A stretch of 58,741 nucleotides of DNA. Origin: GCA-2786165 sp964625775. Its GTDB lineage: Bacteria > Pseudomonadota > Gammaproteobacteria > Legionellales > Legionellaceae. A model generated the notes under the pieces. It made no database searches. It was not told the DNA's origin and was given only the letters and a program-made list of their open reading frames with translations. Location: assembly GCA_964625775.1 (NCBI GenBank), contig CAZVEH010000008.1:1-58741 (forward strand), given 5' to 3'. This document shows, in pieces, positions 16,648 to 25,358 of the stretch (position 1 is the first letter of the stretch; the number at the start of each line of letters is the position of its first letter). The position numbers were made by a program, and so were the translations under genes.

Positions 16648-18230
16648 TCCCACTCAATGGTTGCGGGTGGTTTGCCAGAAATATCATAAGTGACGCGGGA
16701 AACACCCGCTACTTCATTGATGATGCGATTGGAAACTTTTCCTAAAAAATCCCAAGATAAATGGGACCAATGCGCTGTCATGAAATCAATGGTTTCAACC
16801 GCTCGTAAAGCAATCACATAGCCATAGTGACGTCCATCTCCCATAACAGCCACGCTTTTGACCGGTAAAAATACAGCAAAAGCTTGGCTGATCTGTGCGT
16901 ATAACCCTGCATCACGCAATTCATCAATAAAAATAGCATCTGCTTGTCGAAGAATATCCGCATAAGCTTTTTTCACTTCCCCTAGGATTCTTACGCCCAA
17001 ACCAGGACCTGGGAACGGATGACGCCGAATCATGTGTTCAGGCAAGCCCAATTTCAAGCCAAGCGCACGCACTTCATCCTTAAACAAAGATCTTACGGGT
17101 TCTAATAACTTCAACTGCATTGTTTCTGGTAATCCCCCTACATTATGATGGGATTTGATCACCTCAGTGATACCTTGGTGATTGAGTACGGCCGATTCAA
17201 TGACATCAGAATAAATGGTACCCTGAGCTAGCCAAGTTACATTGGGTAATCGTGCAGCTTCTCGCTCAAAAATATCGATAAAAAGACCACCGATAATTTT
17301 GCGCTTGGCCTCAGGGCACTCCTGCCCTGCTAGTGCGGCGTAAAATTCATCCGCTGCATCCACCCAAAGAATCTGAATACCCATGTGGCCTTGAAACATA
17401 GTCTTGACTTGTTCCATCTCATTAAAACGTAACAGTCCAGTATCGACAAATACGCAAACCAGCTGCTCTCCAATAGCTCGATGCAACAACGCTGCAACCA
17501 CTGAAGAATCCACACCGCCAGATAATCCCAGTAATACTTGTTCTGTGCCAACTTGCTCTTGTATCGAAATTACCATCTCTTCAATGATATGTTCTGTGGT
17601 CCAATGCGTGGCCGCTCCACAGATCTGCACTGCAAATTGTTCTAGCAAAGCAACACCTTGCGGCGTGTGCGTAACCTCTGGATGAAATTGCAGGCCATAC
17701 CAATGTTTTTCTTCGTTTGCCATGCCCGCAATCGGAGTGCTCGACGTCGTGCAAATCACTTTAAAATCGGGGGGAACCACGGTGACTTTGTCGCCGTGAC
17801 TCATCCAAACATCTAGCAACTGATCACGTTTATAGGCCACGTCTGCAAACAAACGATTTGACCCCAACACGGATAACTCAGCATAGCCAAATTCCCGCGT
17901 AGGTGACGCATGCACTTGGCCACCAAGTTGATTCGCCATGGTTTGCATACCATAGCAAATACCTAAAACGGGTAGCTGGCTGGTAAACACCCAGTCGGGA
18001 GCGCGTGGATTCGTGTCTAAGGTGACCGTAGAAGGTCCGCCAGATAAAATGATGCCGCACGGACGTAGCGCCATGGCTGTCGCACTGTCAGCATGATAGG
18101 GATAAATTTCGCAATACACGCCCATTTCACGCAGCCTTCTGGCAATCAACTGGGTATATTGTGAACCAAAATCTAAAATGAGAATGGGTTTTTCTTTCAG
18201 CGCAGTAATCTTAAAATCCTCCATTCTCAT
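16644..18230 (-). CDS. guaA: GMP synthase (glutamine-hydrolysing)
   Basis: GuaA aminates XMP to GMP using glutamine and ATP. The 528-residue protein has the class I glutamine amidotransferase domain (ILDFGSQYTQLIARRLRE, nucleophile cysteine in VLGICYGMQTMA, HPEVTHT), the ATP pyrophosphatase P-loop LGLSGGVDSSVVAALL, and the C-terminal dimerisation domain ending DISGKPPATIEWE. Two close ATGs (18230 and 18224) are possible; both overlap the end of guaB. Its stop overlaps bioF, making purine and biotin genes one transcriptional unit. Confidence 0.95.
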   Translation of the reverse strand: MRMEDFKITALKEKPILILDFGSQYTQLIARRLREMGVYCEIYPYHADSATAMALRPCGIILSGGPSTVTLDTNPRAPDWVFTSQLPVLGICYGMQTMANQLGGQVHASPTREFGYAELSVLGSNRLFADVAYKRDQLLDVWMSHGDKVTVVPPDFKVICTTSSTPIAGMANEEKHWYGLQFHPEVTHTPQGVALLEQFAVQICGAATHWTTEHIIEEMVISIQEQVGTEQVLLGLSGGVDSSVVAALLHRAIGEQLVCVFVDTGLLRFNEMEQVKTMFQGHMGIQILWVDAADEFYAALAGQECPEAKRKIIGGLFIDIFEREAARLPNVTWLAQGTIYSDVIESAVLNHQGITEVIKSHHNVGGLPETMQLKLLEPVRSLFKDEVRALGLKLGLPEHMIRRHPFPGPGLGVRILGEVKKAYADILRQADAIFIDELRDAGLYAQISQAFAVFLPVKSVAVMGDGRHYGYVIALRAVETIDFMTAHWSHLSWDFLGKVSNRIINEVAGVSRVTYDISGKPPATIEWE

Positions 18231-19695
18231 TGACCTGATAATTAGGCGCTTGCTTGGTCAAATGAACATCATGCACATGGGATTCACGGATGCCTGCATG
18301 TGTGACTTGGACGAACTGGGCACGTTCATGCAAGGCTTCAATGGTGCTAGACCCTGTATAGCCCATACATGAGCGTAACCCACCTAACATTTGATGAATG
18401 ATGGCATGAATCGAGCCTTTATAAGGAACACGGCCTTCCACACCTTCGGGCACCAACTTTTCTGCACCCATTTTAGAATCTTGAAAATATCTATCGCTAG
18501 ATCCCTGTGCTTGTGACATCGCACCAATAGAACCCATGCCTCGATATCCTTTGTACGTACGTCCTTGAAAGAGCTCTATTTCTCCGGGTGATTCTTCTGT
18601 TCCCGCAAACATCGAGCCTAACATAACCGTATCAGCGCCTGCCGCAAGCGCTTTACAAATATCACCAGAAAAACGAATCCCGCCATCCGCAATAATAGGA
18701 ATAGCGCCTTTGATTGCAGAGGCCACATTAGCAATCGCTGAAATCTGCGGCACACCTACGCCCGTTACCACACGCGTCGTACAAATAGAACCAGGACCGA
18801 TCCCCACTTTGACCGCATCTGCACCCGCTTTGATCAAAGCTTTTGCGGCCTCGCCTGTGGCAATATTTCCGCCAACGACTTGGATATGCGGATGATTTGT
18901 TTTGATCCATTTGACGCGATCTAATACCCCTTGAGAATGACCATGTGCTGTATCGACCACCAACACATCGACGTTGGCATCAATCAATGCAGCGATACGT
19001 TCATCAGTGCCTTCACCCACACCAACGGCCGCACCAACTCGTAACTGACCTGATTGGTCCTTACAAGCATATGGATTTTCTTTGGCTTTTTGAATGTCCT
19101 TTACGGTGATCAACCCGCGCAAATAAAAGTCATCGTTTACAACCAATAATTTTTCAATACGATGTTTATGTAACAAACGACATATTTCTTCGCGACTCTC
19201 ACCTTCTTTGACCGTGACCAACCGTTCTTTGGGGGTCATCACAGCGGACACGGGTAATGATAAATTGGACTCAAAGCGTATGTCTCGGCTGGTCACAATA
19301 CCAATCAGGCTTTCGCCATCGACTACAGGTACGCCTGAAATGCTATGTTTGGCCATAATTTGTAATAATTGTGCCACGGTTATTTCAGGCCCCACAGAAA
19401 TAGGATCTTTGACCATACCACTTTCAAATTTTTTAACACGCCGTACTTCTTCTGCTTGAGTCGCAATACTCATATTTTTATGAATGATGCCAACGCCCCC
19501 TTCTTGTGCCATTGCAATCGCCAATCGCGCTTCGGTTACAGTATCCATGGCAGCGGAAATCAAGGGCATGTTCAGGCGGATATCTCTGGTCAAGGCCGTT
19601 TGCAACGAGACGTCTCGAGGTAAAATGAGCGAATGAGCAGGCAATAATAAAACATCATCAAAAGTCAGCGCTTGTTGCAAAATAGACAATGACAT
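18211..19695 (-). CDS. guaB: Inosine-5'-monophosphate dehydrogenase
   Basis: GuaB oxidises IMP to XMP with NAD, the committed step to guanine nucleotides. The 494-residue protein starts MSLSILQQALTFDDVLLLPA, contains two CBS domains (~95-205), the nucleotide site DTAHGHSQGV and the catalytic loop GIGPGSICTTRVVTG with its cysteine, and the flap segment RGMGSIGAM. AAGGAG lies upstream of the ATG at 19695, which decides against the longer frame. It is the first gene of the guaBA-bioFHD chain and lies divergent from minD. Confidence 0.96.
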   Translation of the reverse strand: MSLSILQQALTFDDVLLLPAHSLILPRDVSLQTALTRDIRLNMPLISAAMDTVTEARLAIAMAQEGGVGIIHKNMSIATQAEEVRRVKKFESGMVKDPISVGPEITVAQLLQIMAKHSISGVPVVDGESLIGIVTSRDIRFESNLSLPVSAVMTPKERLVTVKEGESREEICRLLHKHRIEKLLVVNDDFYLRGLITVKDIQKAKENPYACKDQSGQLRVGAAVGVGEGTDERIAALIDANVDVLVVDTAHGHSQGVLDRVKWIKTNHPHIQVVGGNIATGEAAKALIKAGADAVKVGIGPGSICTTRVVTGVGVPQISAIANVASAIKGAIPIIADGGIRFSGDICKALAAGADTVMLGSMFAGTEESPGEIELFQGRTYKGYRGMGSIGAMSQAQGSSDRYFQDSKMGAEKLVPEGVEGRVPYKGSIHAIIHQMLGGLRSCMGYTGSSTIEALHERAQFVQVTHAGIRESHVHDVHLTKQAPNYQVNENGGF

Positions 19696-19756
19696 GTTCC
19701 GCTCCTTGGTTAAAAAATTAATGCGTAATTTTATACCGAAATAGAAAAAATATCTA

Positions 19757-19786
19757 TTGAATTGAAATAACAATAGCGTGTAGACT
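19757..19786 (+). promoter_or_regulatory. Predicted promoter of minDE
   Basis: TTGAAT and TAGACT are separated by 18 bases and end about 30 bases before the minD start codon. The match to sigma70 is moderate. Confidence 0.4.
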
Positions 19787-19816
19787 AAATATCATTCATA
19801 TTTGAAGGAGTGCTCT

Positions 19817-20647
19817 TTGGCTAGCATTATCGTAGTTACCTCTGGCAAGGGGGGCGTTGGTAAAACGACCTCATCCGCGGCATTATCCACTGGTTTGGCC
19901 ATGCGTGGCCATAAAACTGTTGTTATCGACTTTGATATCGGTTTACGTAACCTTGATATTATCATGGGATGTGAACGACGAGTTGTATATGATTTTATCA
20001 ATGTCATCAATGGCGAAGCTACCTTGCGCCAAACGTTGATCAAAGACAAACGCATCCCGGATTTATATATTCTTCCAGCGTCTCAAACACGAGACAAGGA
20101 CGCTTTAACCATAGAGGGTGTTGAAAAAGTTTTTGCCGAACTGGCAAAAGAGTTTGAATTCATCATTTGCGATTCTCCAGCGGGTATCGAGTCCGGCGCT
20201 TTAATGGCCATGCATTTTGCTGATCATGCCGTGATTGTGACTAATCCTGAGGTATCTTCTGTTCGTGACTCCGACAGAATTCTAGGCATTTTAGCCAGTA
20301 AAACCAAACGTGCCCTAGACGGTAAAGATCCTATCAAAGAACACCTATTGCTCACCCGGTATAATCCGGAGCGCGTAGAGCGTGGTGAAATGCTGTCAGT
20401 TCAAGACGTGCAAGATATTCTTGCCATTCCGCTTATTGGTATCATTCCAGAATCTAAAGCAGTACTTAAAGCATCAAACACGGGCACACCAGTTATTTTG
20501 GACGAAGACAGCGATGCTGGCGCTGCGTATCAAGATGCTATTGCACGCTTCTTAGGGGAAGATCGACCCATGCGTTTTATTCAAACAGAACGACGCGGGT
20601 TGTTTCAACGCTTGTTTGGAAAACAAAAAGAGGATGCTAAAGCATGA
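19817..20647 (+). CDS. minD: Septum site-determining ATPase MinD
   Basis: MinD is the membrane-binding ATPase of the Min oscillator that keeps cell division at mid-cell. The 276-residue protein starts (TTG codon) ASIIVVTSGKGGVGKTT with the deviant Walker A motif, has DFDIGLRNLDIIMG, the Walker B region FIICDSPAGIESGA, and ends in an amphipathic membrane-targeting helix containing RRGLFQRLFGKQ. AGGAG sits six bases before the TTG at 19817. It overlaps minE by four bases (ATGA). A minC gene, normally just upstream, is missing from this position. Confidence 0.95.
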   Translation: MASIIVVTSGKGGVGKTTSSAALSTGLAMRGHKTVVIDFDIGLRNLDIIMGCERRVVYDFINVINGEATLRQTLIKDKRIPDLYILPASQTRDKDALTIEGVEKVFAELAKEFEFIICDSPAGIESGALMAMHFADHAVIVTNPEVSSVRDSDRILGILASKTKRALDGKDPIKEHLLLTRYNPERVERGEMLSVQDVQDILAIPLIGIIPESKAVLKASNTGTPVILDEDSDAGAAYQDAIARFLGEDRPMRFIQTERRGLFQRLFGKQKEDAKA

Positions 20648-20949
20648 GTATTTTTAAATACCTACGTAATAAGCGTAAACCATCCACTGCATCCGTTGCA
20701 AAAGAACGTTTGCAAATCATCATTTCGCATGAACGTACGGAACGAGATGCGCCTGATTGTTTACCTAAATTGGCTGATTTGCCTAAAATGCAGGACGAAA
20801 TTTTAAACGTCATCGCAAAATATATCCCAATCGATCGCGACAAAGTCAGTGTTAATTTGGAACGTGTTGGAGATAGTGCCGTGTTAGAACTTAACTTCTC
20901 CATGCATGATAAGCCTAAAAAGCAGATTTTAGAAGAAATCGAAGATTAG
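20644..20949 (+). CDS. minE: Cell division topological specificity factor MinE
   Basis: MinE stimulates the MinD ATPase and drives pole-to-pole oscillation. The 101-residue protein starts with the membrane-binding segment MSIFKYLRNKRKPS, followed by the MinD-contact helix KERLQIIISHERTERD and the C-terminal dimerisation domain YIPIDRDKVSVNLERVGDSAVLELN. It overlaps minD by ATGA. A strong hairpin (21014-21034) lies downstream. Confidence 0.95.
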   Translation: MSIFKYLRNKRKPSTASVAKERLQIIISHERTERDAPDCLPKLADLPKMQDEILNVIAKYIPIDRDKVSVNLERVGDSAVLELNFSMHDKPKKQILEEIED

Positions 20950-21013
20950 TATTTCGTATCTGGGTTCAAAACAGACTTGATTAAGCTGGAACCATCATAA
21001 CTGCCAAAGTAAA

Positions 21014-21034
21014 CCAGGGAGATCTCCTCCCTGG
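21014..21034 (+). terminator. Intrinsic terminator after minE
   Basis: CCAGGGAG pairs with CTCCCTGG around a five-base loop, and a T-rich ATTTTT begins seven bases after the stem. It can also serve the convergent DUF1189 gene. Confidence 0.6.
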
Positions 21035-21121
21035 CGCGCTATTTTTATAAAAACCGCATAAAAATCAATAATGATACAGATCGTGGTATTAGTTTTTGTT
21101 ACTCAATGCAGTCAACAGCCC

Positions 21122-22006
21122 CTAATACAACACCAAACTTTTGCTTTCTTTCTTAATAGCCAATACTGCAAAACAGAAATACAAAATGATTGCGATCATT
21201 AAGAAAAAACCTACCACGGGCATTCGTGCCACATACGGCATCCCTAACACAAACACACTGATGCCACACCCAGAGGACACTAGCATAATGCGATACGCTT
21301 GTTTGAAGGTAAGTCCAAATTTGAAAATAATCTTAGAAAATGCTCTGCCAAGAATCGTCATAAGGCCCAATACAACAGCAAAAAATCCAAATAATACCGC
21401 CACAAAAATAGGATAAGTAGCCACTATAAAATACCATTTTATGCTTGAGAAATGAGTCTGTTCCAACCAATACGCTGAATTGAATGTTTCATATTCAATT
21501 GATTCAAAAGACTGCATGTTGATGTCTGGTGAATTCAGCGTAGCTCTGGGCATGGTTTCGTCTTCGAAGATAGAAAGATTTGGAAGGCGCAAATAAAAAC
21601 GATCTGAGGTAATAAATAACATCCACTTTGGATAAACGTAATTGATCTCGGTCAAAGTGCTATTCGGATCAATCACAATCACCGGATCCTCATAGACATT
21701 TTTAATCACATAAGGTGTGATCCCCGTAAAAACCAATCGACCGCGGTCTACTGCGAAATCTGGGATTTTTTTCAACGGATCAATCATTTGATAATCGTAG
21801 TAGCGATTACAAACCTGCATTGCTTTGATACTCAAAGGAATTACGGCAATGGCAATCAACATCAAAAAATAACCAAAACCAAAGCCTTTCCACCGTTTTG
21901 CAACATCTACATACAAACGAACAGAGTAAAATGACAAATAAAGAGCTTGCCAGTATTTAAATATACTTTTATCGTTCGAAGATAATTTGGTTTTATTTTT
22001 TTTCAT
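21122..22006 (-). CDS. DUF1189 family inner membrane protein
   Basis: The protein has 294 residues and four or five predicted helices: one at ~46-62 (FGYFLMLIAIAVIPLSI), then a large periplasmic portion (~65-195), then a C-terminal bundle (~197-285). The start 'FKYWQALYLSFYSVRLYVDVAKRWKGFGFGYFLML' is the typical beginning of DUF1189 proteins, which are frequent in Legionella. No catalytic motif is seen and the function is unknown. It stands alone, divergent from gatC. Confidence 0.75.
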   Translation of the reverse strand: MKKNKTKLSSNDKSIFKYWQALYLSFYSVRLYVDVAKRWKGFGFGYFLMLIAIAVIPLSIKAMQVCNRYYDYQMIDPLKKIPDFAVDRGRLVFTGITPYVIKNVYEDPVIVIDPNSTLTEINYVYPKWMLFITSDRFYLRLPNLSIFEDETMPRATLNSPDINMQSFESIEYETFNSAYWLEQTHFSSIKWYFIVATYPIFVAVLFGFFAVVLGLMTILGRAFSKIIFKFGLTFKQAYRIMLVSSGCGISVFVLGMPYVARMPVVGFFLMIAIILYFCFAVLAIKKESKSLVLY

Positions 22007-22086
22007 AGTAAAATAGAGTGTATTGTTTGATTCATTCTACTGTAAAATAAGGGGATACACCATCGTTCTCCTTGGAGAAAATACGT

Positions 22087-22374
22087 ATGACCCTTACCGC
22101 AAAACAATTAGAAAGCATTGCCATGTTGGCTTATTTAGACCCATCTGATGTTGCACACGAGTTACAAAAATGTAATGACGTGATCAGCAGTATCGAAGCA
22201 TTGCAGTCTATTGACACAGCGAATATCACACCCTTAAATCATCCTACCTCTGTGACGCAATATATGCGCAGTGATGATCATATTGGCATTCCGGACGTCC
22301 ATGCCCTTTCACAATGTGCGCCTCAGTTTGAAGAGGATTTATATATCGTCCCTCAAGTTATTAAAGGTCAATAA
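22087..22374 (+). CDS. gatC: Asp/Glu-tRNA amidotransferase subunit C
   Basis: GatC stabilises GatA in the GatCAB complex, which converts misacylated Glu-tRNA(Gln) and/or Asp-tRNA(Asn) into Gln-tRNA and Asn-tRNA. The 95-residue protein starts MTLTAKQLESIAMLAYLD and has the conserved VTQYMRSDD region. The ATG at 22087 has GGAG about nine bases upstream; an in-frame TTG at 22072 overlaps that ribosome binding site and is unlikely. It is the first gene of gatCAB. Confidence 0.92.
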   Translation: MTLTAKQLESIAMLAYLDPSDVAHELQKCNDVISSIEALQSIDTANITPLNHPTSVTQYMRSDDHIGIPDVHALSQCAPQFEEDLYIVPQVIKGQ

Positions 22375-22375
22375 T

Positions 22376-23842
22376 ATGCCTCATACTCAAAGTCTTACTC
22401 AATTGAGTCAAGCGTTGCAAAACAAACAAATATCCAGTGTGGAATTGTGTACTCATTACATGAGTCGCATCAAGGCAGCTCGCGCCCTGAATGCCTTCAT
22501 CAGCATCAACGAAGAGCATGCCATGCAAGCGGCAAAAAACGCGGATCAGCGTATCGCCAAACAACAAGCCACCCGCTACACGGGTTTACCCCTTGCGCAC
22601 AAAGATAATTTATGTACAACCACATCTACCACAACCTGTGCTTCAAAAATGTTGGCTGATTTCAAAGCACCTTACAATGCCACCCTTGTGCAGCGTTTAG
22701 AAGACGAAGGCTGTGTGATGTTGGGCAAAACCAATCTGGATGAGTTTGCGATGGGCTCATCTAATGAAACCAGTTATTTTGGAGCTGTGTCTAATCCATG
22801 GCATCCCAGTTACGTACCAGGGGGATCATCAGGCGGATCAGCCGCTGCAGTTGCAGCTCGTCTGATCCCTTTTGCCACTGGATCAGACAGCGGTGGCTCT
22901 ATTCGCCAACCCGCTGCATTGTGTGGTATCAGTGGCTTAAAACCCACCTATGGTTTGGTATCTCGATACGGTTTGGTGGCTTATGCCTCTAGTTTTGATC
23001 AAGCCGGTTTGATGGCACCAAGCGCTGAAGATCTTGCTTTCGCCTTACCCACTATTGCTGGTTTTGATCCTCGGGATTCAACCTCAATTGCACGCAAAGT
23101 TCCTGATTACTTACACACTTTGAATGATCCTATCAAAAACCTCACTATTGGATTACCCAAATGTTTTTTCGATCCTCTGGTAGACCCCGCAGTTCAAGCT
23201 GCGGTTTACGCGGCTATTGAGGTTTTAAAAGATCATGGCGCAAAGTTCGTGGAACTGGACTTCAAACTGTATGAGCATTGGCTACCTTGCTATTATGCCC
23301 TAGCGCGTGCTGAAGCCTCTTCCAATTTGAGTCGATTCGATGGCATACGCTTTGGGCATCGCAGTCAAAAAACAGGTTCCCTACGTGAACTGGTCACTCA
23401 ATCACGCACTGAAGGATTCGGGTCGGAAGTCAAAAGAAGGATTTTAGCCGGTACTTATATTCTCGCTGCAGAACAATACGATGCACTGTATATTCAAGCG
23501 CAAAAAGTACGCCATTTGATCAGTCTAGAGCTACAAGAAGCGTTTTCTAAAGTTGATGTATTGCTCGGTGCTACCACCCCTACTTTGGCGTTTCGCATCG
23601 GGGAGTCAGAAAAAAACCCTGTGGTCAGTCATTTATCGGATGTGTTTACGGTGGCTGCCAATTTGGCTGGATTGCCTGCTTTATCAATTCCAATTGGCTT
23701 TGATCAACAGCTTCCTATCGGCATGCAATTGATGGGTTCGCATTTTGAAGAAGGCAAACTGCTGCAAATCGCGCACGCTTATCAAACAACAACGGATTGG
23801 CATAAAAAAATCCCAGATGCTTATTTAACAGGAGCAGTATGA
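22376..23842 (+). CDS. gatA: Glutamyl-/aspartyl-tRNA(Gln/Asn) amidotransferase subunit A
   Basis: GatA is the glutaminase subunit that releases ammonia for transamidation. The 488-residue protein carries the amidase signature: catalytic lysine in LPLAHKDNL, the cis-serine in GGSSGGSAAAVAA and the nucleophile in GSDSGGSIRQPA. Its ATG at 22376 is two bases beyond the gatC stop, with AAAGG upstream. The longer frame in the gatC region is an overlap artefact. Confidence 0.96.
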   Translation: MPHTQSLTQLSQALQNKQISSVELCTHYMSRIKAARALNAFISINEEHAMQAAKNADQRIAKQQATRYTGLPLAHKDNLCTTTSTTTCASKMLADFKAPYNATLVQRLEDEGCVMLGKTNLDEFAMGSSNETSYFGAVSNPWHPSYVPGGSSGGSAAAVAARLIPFATGSDSGGSIRQPAALCGISGLKPTYGLVSRYGLVAYASSFDQAGLMAPSAEDLAFALPTIAGFDPRDSTSIARKVPDYLHTLNDPIKNLTIGLPKCFFDPLVDPAVQAAVYAAIEVLKDHGAKFVELDFKLYEHWLPCYYALARAEASSNLSRFDGIRFGHRSQKTGSLRELVTQSRTEGFGSEVKRRILAGTYILAAEQYDALYIQAQKVRHLISLELQEAFSKVDVLLGATTPTLAFRIGESEKNPVVSHLSDVFTVAANLAGLPALSIPIGFDQQLPIGMQLMGSHFEEGKLLQIAHAYQTTTDWHKKIPDAYLTGAV

Positions 23843-25263
23843 TGACATGGGAAACCGTGATTGGCCTGGAAGTTCATGCGCAATTAAACACCAACACCAA
23901 ATTATTTTCTGATGCGCCTACTCGTTTTGGGGCAGCCCCCAACTCTCAAGCCAATTTGATTGATGCAGGCTTCCCTGGTACTTTGCCTGTTTTCAATAAA
24001 AAAGCCCTAGAATTGGCCATTCAGTTTGGCTTAGCTGTGCAAGCGACCATCAACCAAATGTCCTATTTTGAGCGTAAGAATTACGTATATCCTGACTTAC
24101 CCAAAGGCTATCAAATCAGCCAATTTCGACGCCCTATCGTCAGTGACGGGCATATCATGATTCCTAACGCCAAGGGCGATTTGATTCGAGTGGATATTGT
24201 ACGTGCTCATTTGGAAGAAGACGCCGGCAAATCAATCCACACTGCGCAACAAACAGCCATCGATTTGAATCGTGCCGGCATACCTTTGTTAGAGATTGTC
24301 ACCTCCCCCTGTTTATCGTCTGCGCATGAAGTGGTCACTTATCTGAAAACTTTGAATCAACTATTACGTTTTTTACGTGTGTGTGATGGCAATATGCAAG
24401 AAGGATCGTTTCGCTGTGATGTCAACTTATCTCTAAAACGACAGAACTCAGCAGAATTAGGCACCCGAGTCGAATTAAAAAATCTCAATTCGTATCGTTT
24501 TATTGAAAAAGCCATTGCCTTTGAGCAGCATCGCCAAGCTCATTTATTGGATAGCAATCAAGCTGTCGTCCAAGAAACACGCTTATACAACGAAAGCAAT
24601 CACACTACCGTGTCAATGCGTGATAAAGAAAGTGTATGTGATTATCGCTATTTTCCGGATCCAGACCTATTACCCATTTTTATTGATGAGGATACGCATA
24701 AACGCCTAAGATCAAGCATGCCTGAACTTCCCGAAGCCATACGAAGTCGCTTAGCTGCAGACGGCATCTCCTCAGACGATATGGATTACTTACTGTCCTC
24801 GCCCGCACTGATTAAGTATTATGACACCATCAAGCAACACAGTCGTGCACCTGCCAAATTAATTGTCAATTGGTTAAAAGGCGCATTAACAGCAGAATTG
24901 AAAGAACAACAGCAAACATTTGAAAACATTGCCGTATCAGCGCATGCGTTTGCTGATTTGTTGGATCATCTGGCAGATAAAAAAATCCCTGACAAATTAG
25001 GTAAGGACATTTTAAAACAGTTGTTTCAAGGCGATCAAACTGTACCTGATTTGATTGCCGCCAGCGGCTATCAACCACAAGTTGCTTTTGATCAGGCCTT
25101 ACTAAAAGACACGTTGATGGCGCAATTTCCACAACAAATCGCACAATATCGATCCGGAGATCAAAAAATTCTTTCGTTTCTGATTGGGCAAGCTATGAAA
25201 TTGACCAAAGGACAGGTTGATCCCAAAGACATCGCGGCTTTTCTAGTGCACATATTGGGATGA
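23839..25263 (+). CDS. gatB: Glutamyl-/aspartyl-tRNA(Gln/Asn) amidotransferase subunit B
   Basis: GatB binds the misacylated tRNA and activates its side chain. The 474-residue protein has WETVIGLEVHAQL, YPDLPKGYQISQ, LEEDAGKS and the C-terminal YqeY-like tail. AGGAG precedes tandem ATGs at 23839/23842; the first overlaps the gatA TGA. The stop codon is embedded in a 21-base dispersed repeat (25257-25277), so the last residues (ILG) may have been set by insertion of the repeat. Confidence 0.96.
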   Translation: MMTWETVIGLEVHAQLNTNTKLFSDAPTRFGAAPNSQANLIDAGFPGTLPVFNKKALELAIQFGLAVQATINQMSYFERKNYVYPDLPKGYQISQFRRPIVSDGHIMIPNAKGDLIRVDIVRAHLEEDAGKSIHTAQQTAIDLNRAGIPLLEIVTSPCLSSAHEVVTYLKTLNQLLRFLRVCDGNMQEGSFRCDVNLSLKRQNSAELGTRVELKNLNSYRFIEKAIAFEQHRQAHLLDSNQAVVQETRLYNESNHTTVSMRDKESVCDYRYFPDPDLLPIFIDEDTHKRLRSSMPELPEAIRSRLAADGISSDDMDYLLSSPALIKYYDTIKQHSRAPAKLIVNWLKGALTAELKEQQQTFENIAVSAHAFADLLDHLADKKIPDKLGKDILKQLFQGDQTVPDLIAASGYQPQVAFDQALLKDTLMAQFPQQIAQYRSGDQKILSFLIGQAMKLTKGQVDPKDIAAFLVHILG

Positions 25264-25320
25264 CGTGGGGAGTTACTGTAAAACGTCATATCGATTTTGC
25301 GAACCAAATCGACATGACGT
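25257..25320. terminator. Repeat-derived sequence and hairpin after gatB
   Basis: The bases 25257-25277 repeat those at 31-51. Immediately afterwards 25283-25297 pairs with 25306-25320 (15 bp, one G:U) around an eight-base loop, forming a strong hairpin that can end the gatCAB transcript although no T-run follows. Confidence 0.6.
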
Positions 25321-25358
25321 GACTTCACATACTACTAGTGAGGACCTAACATTCCACC

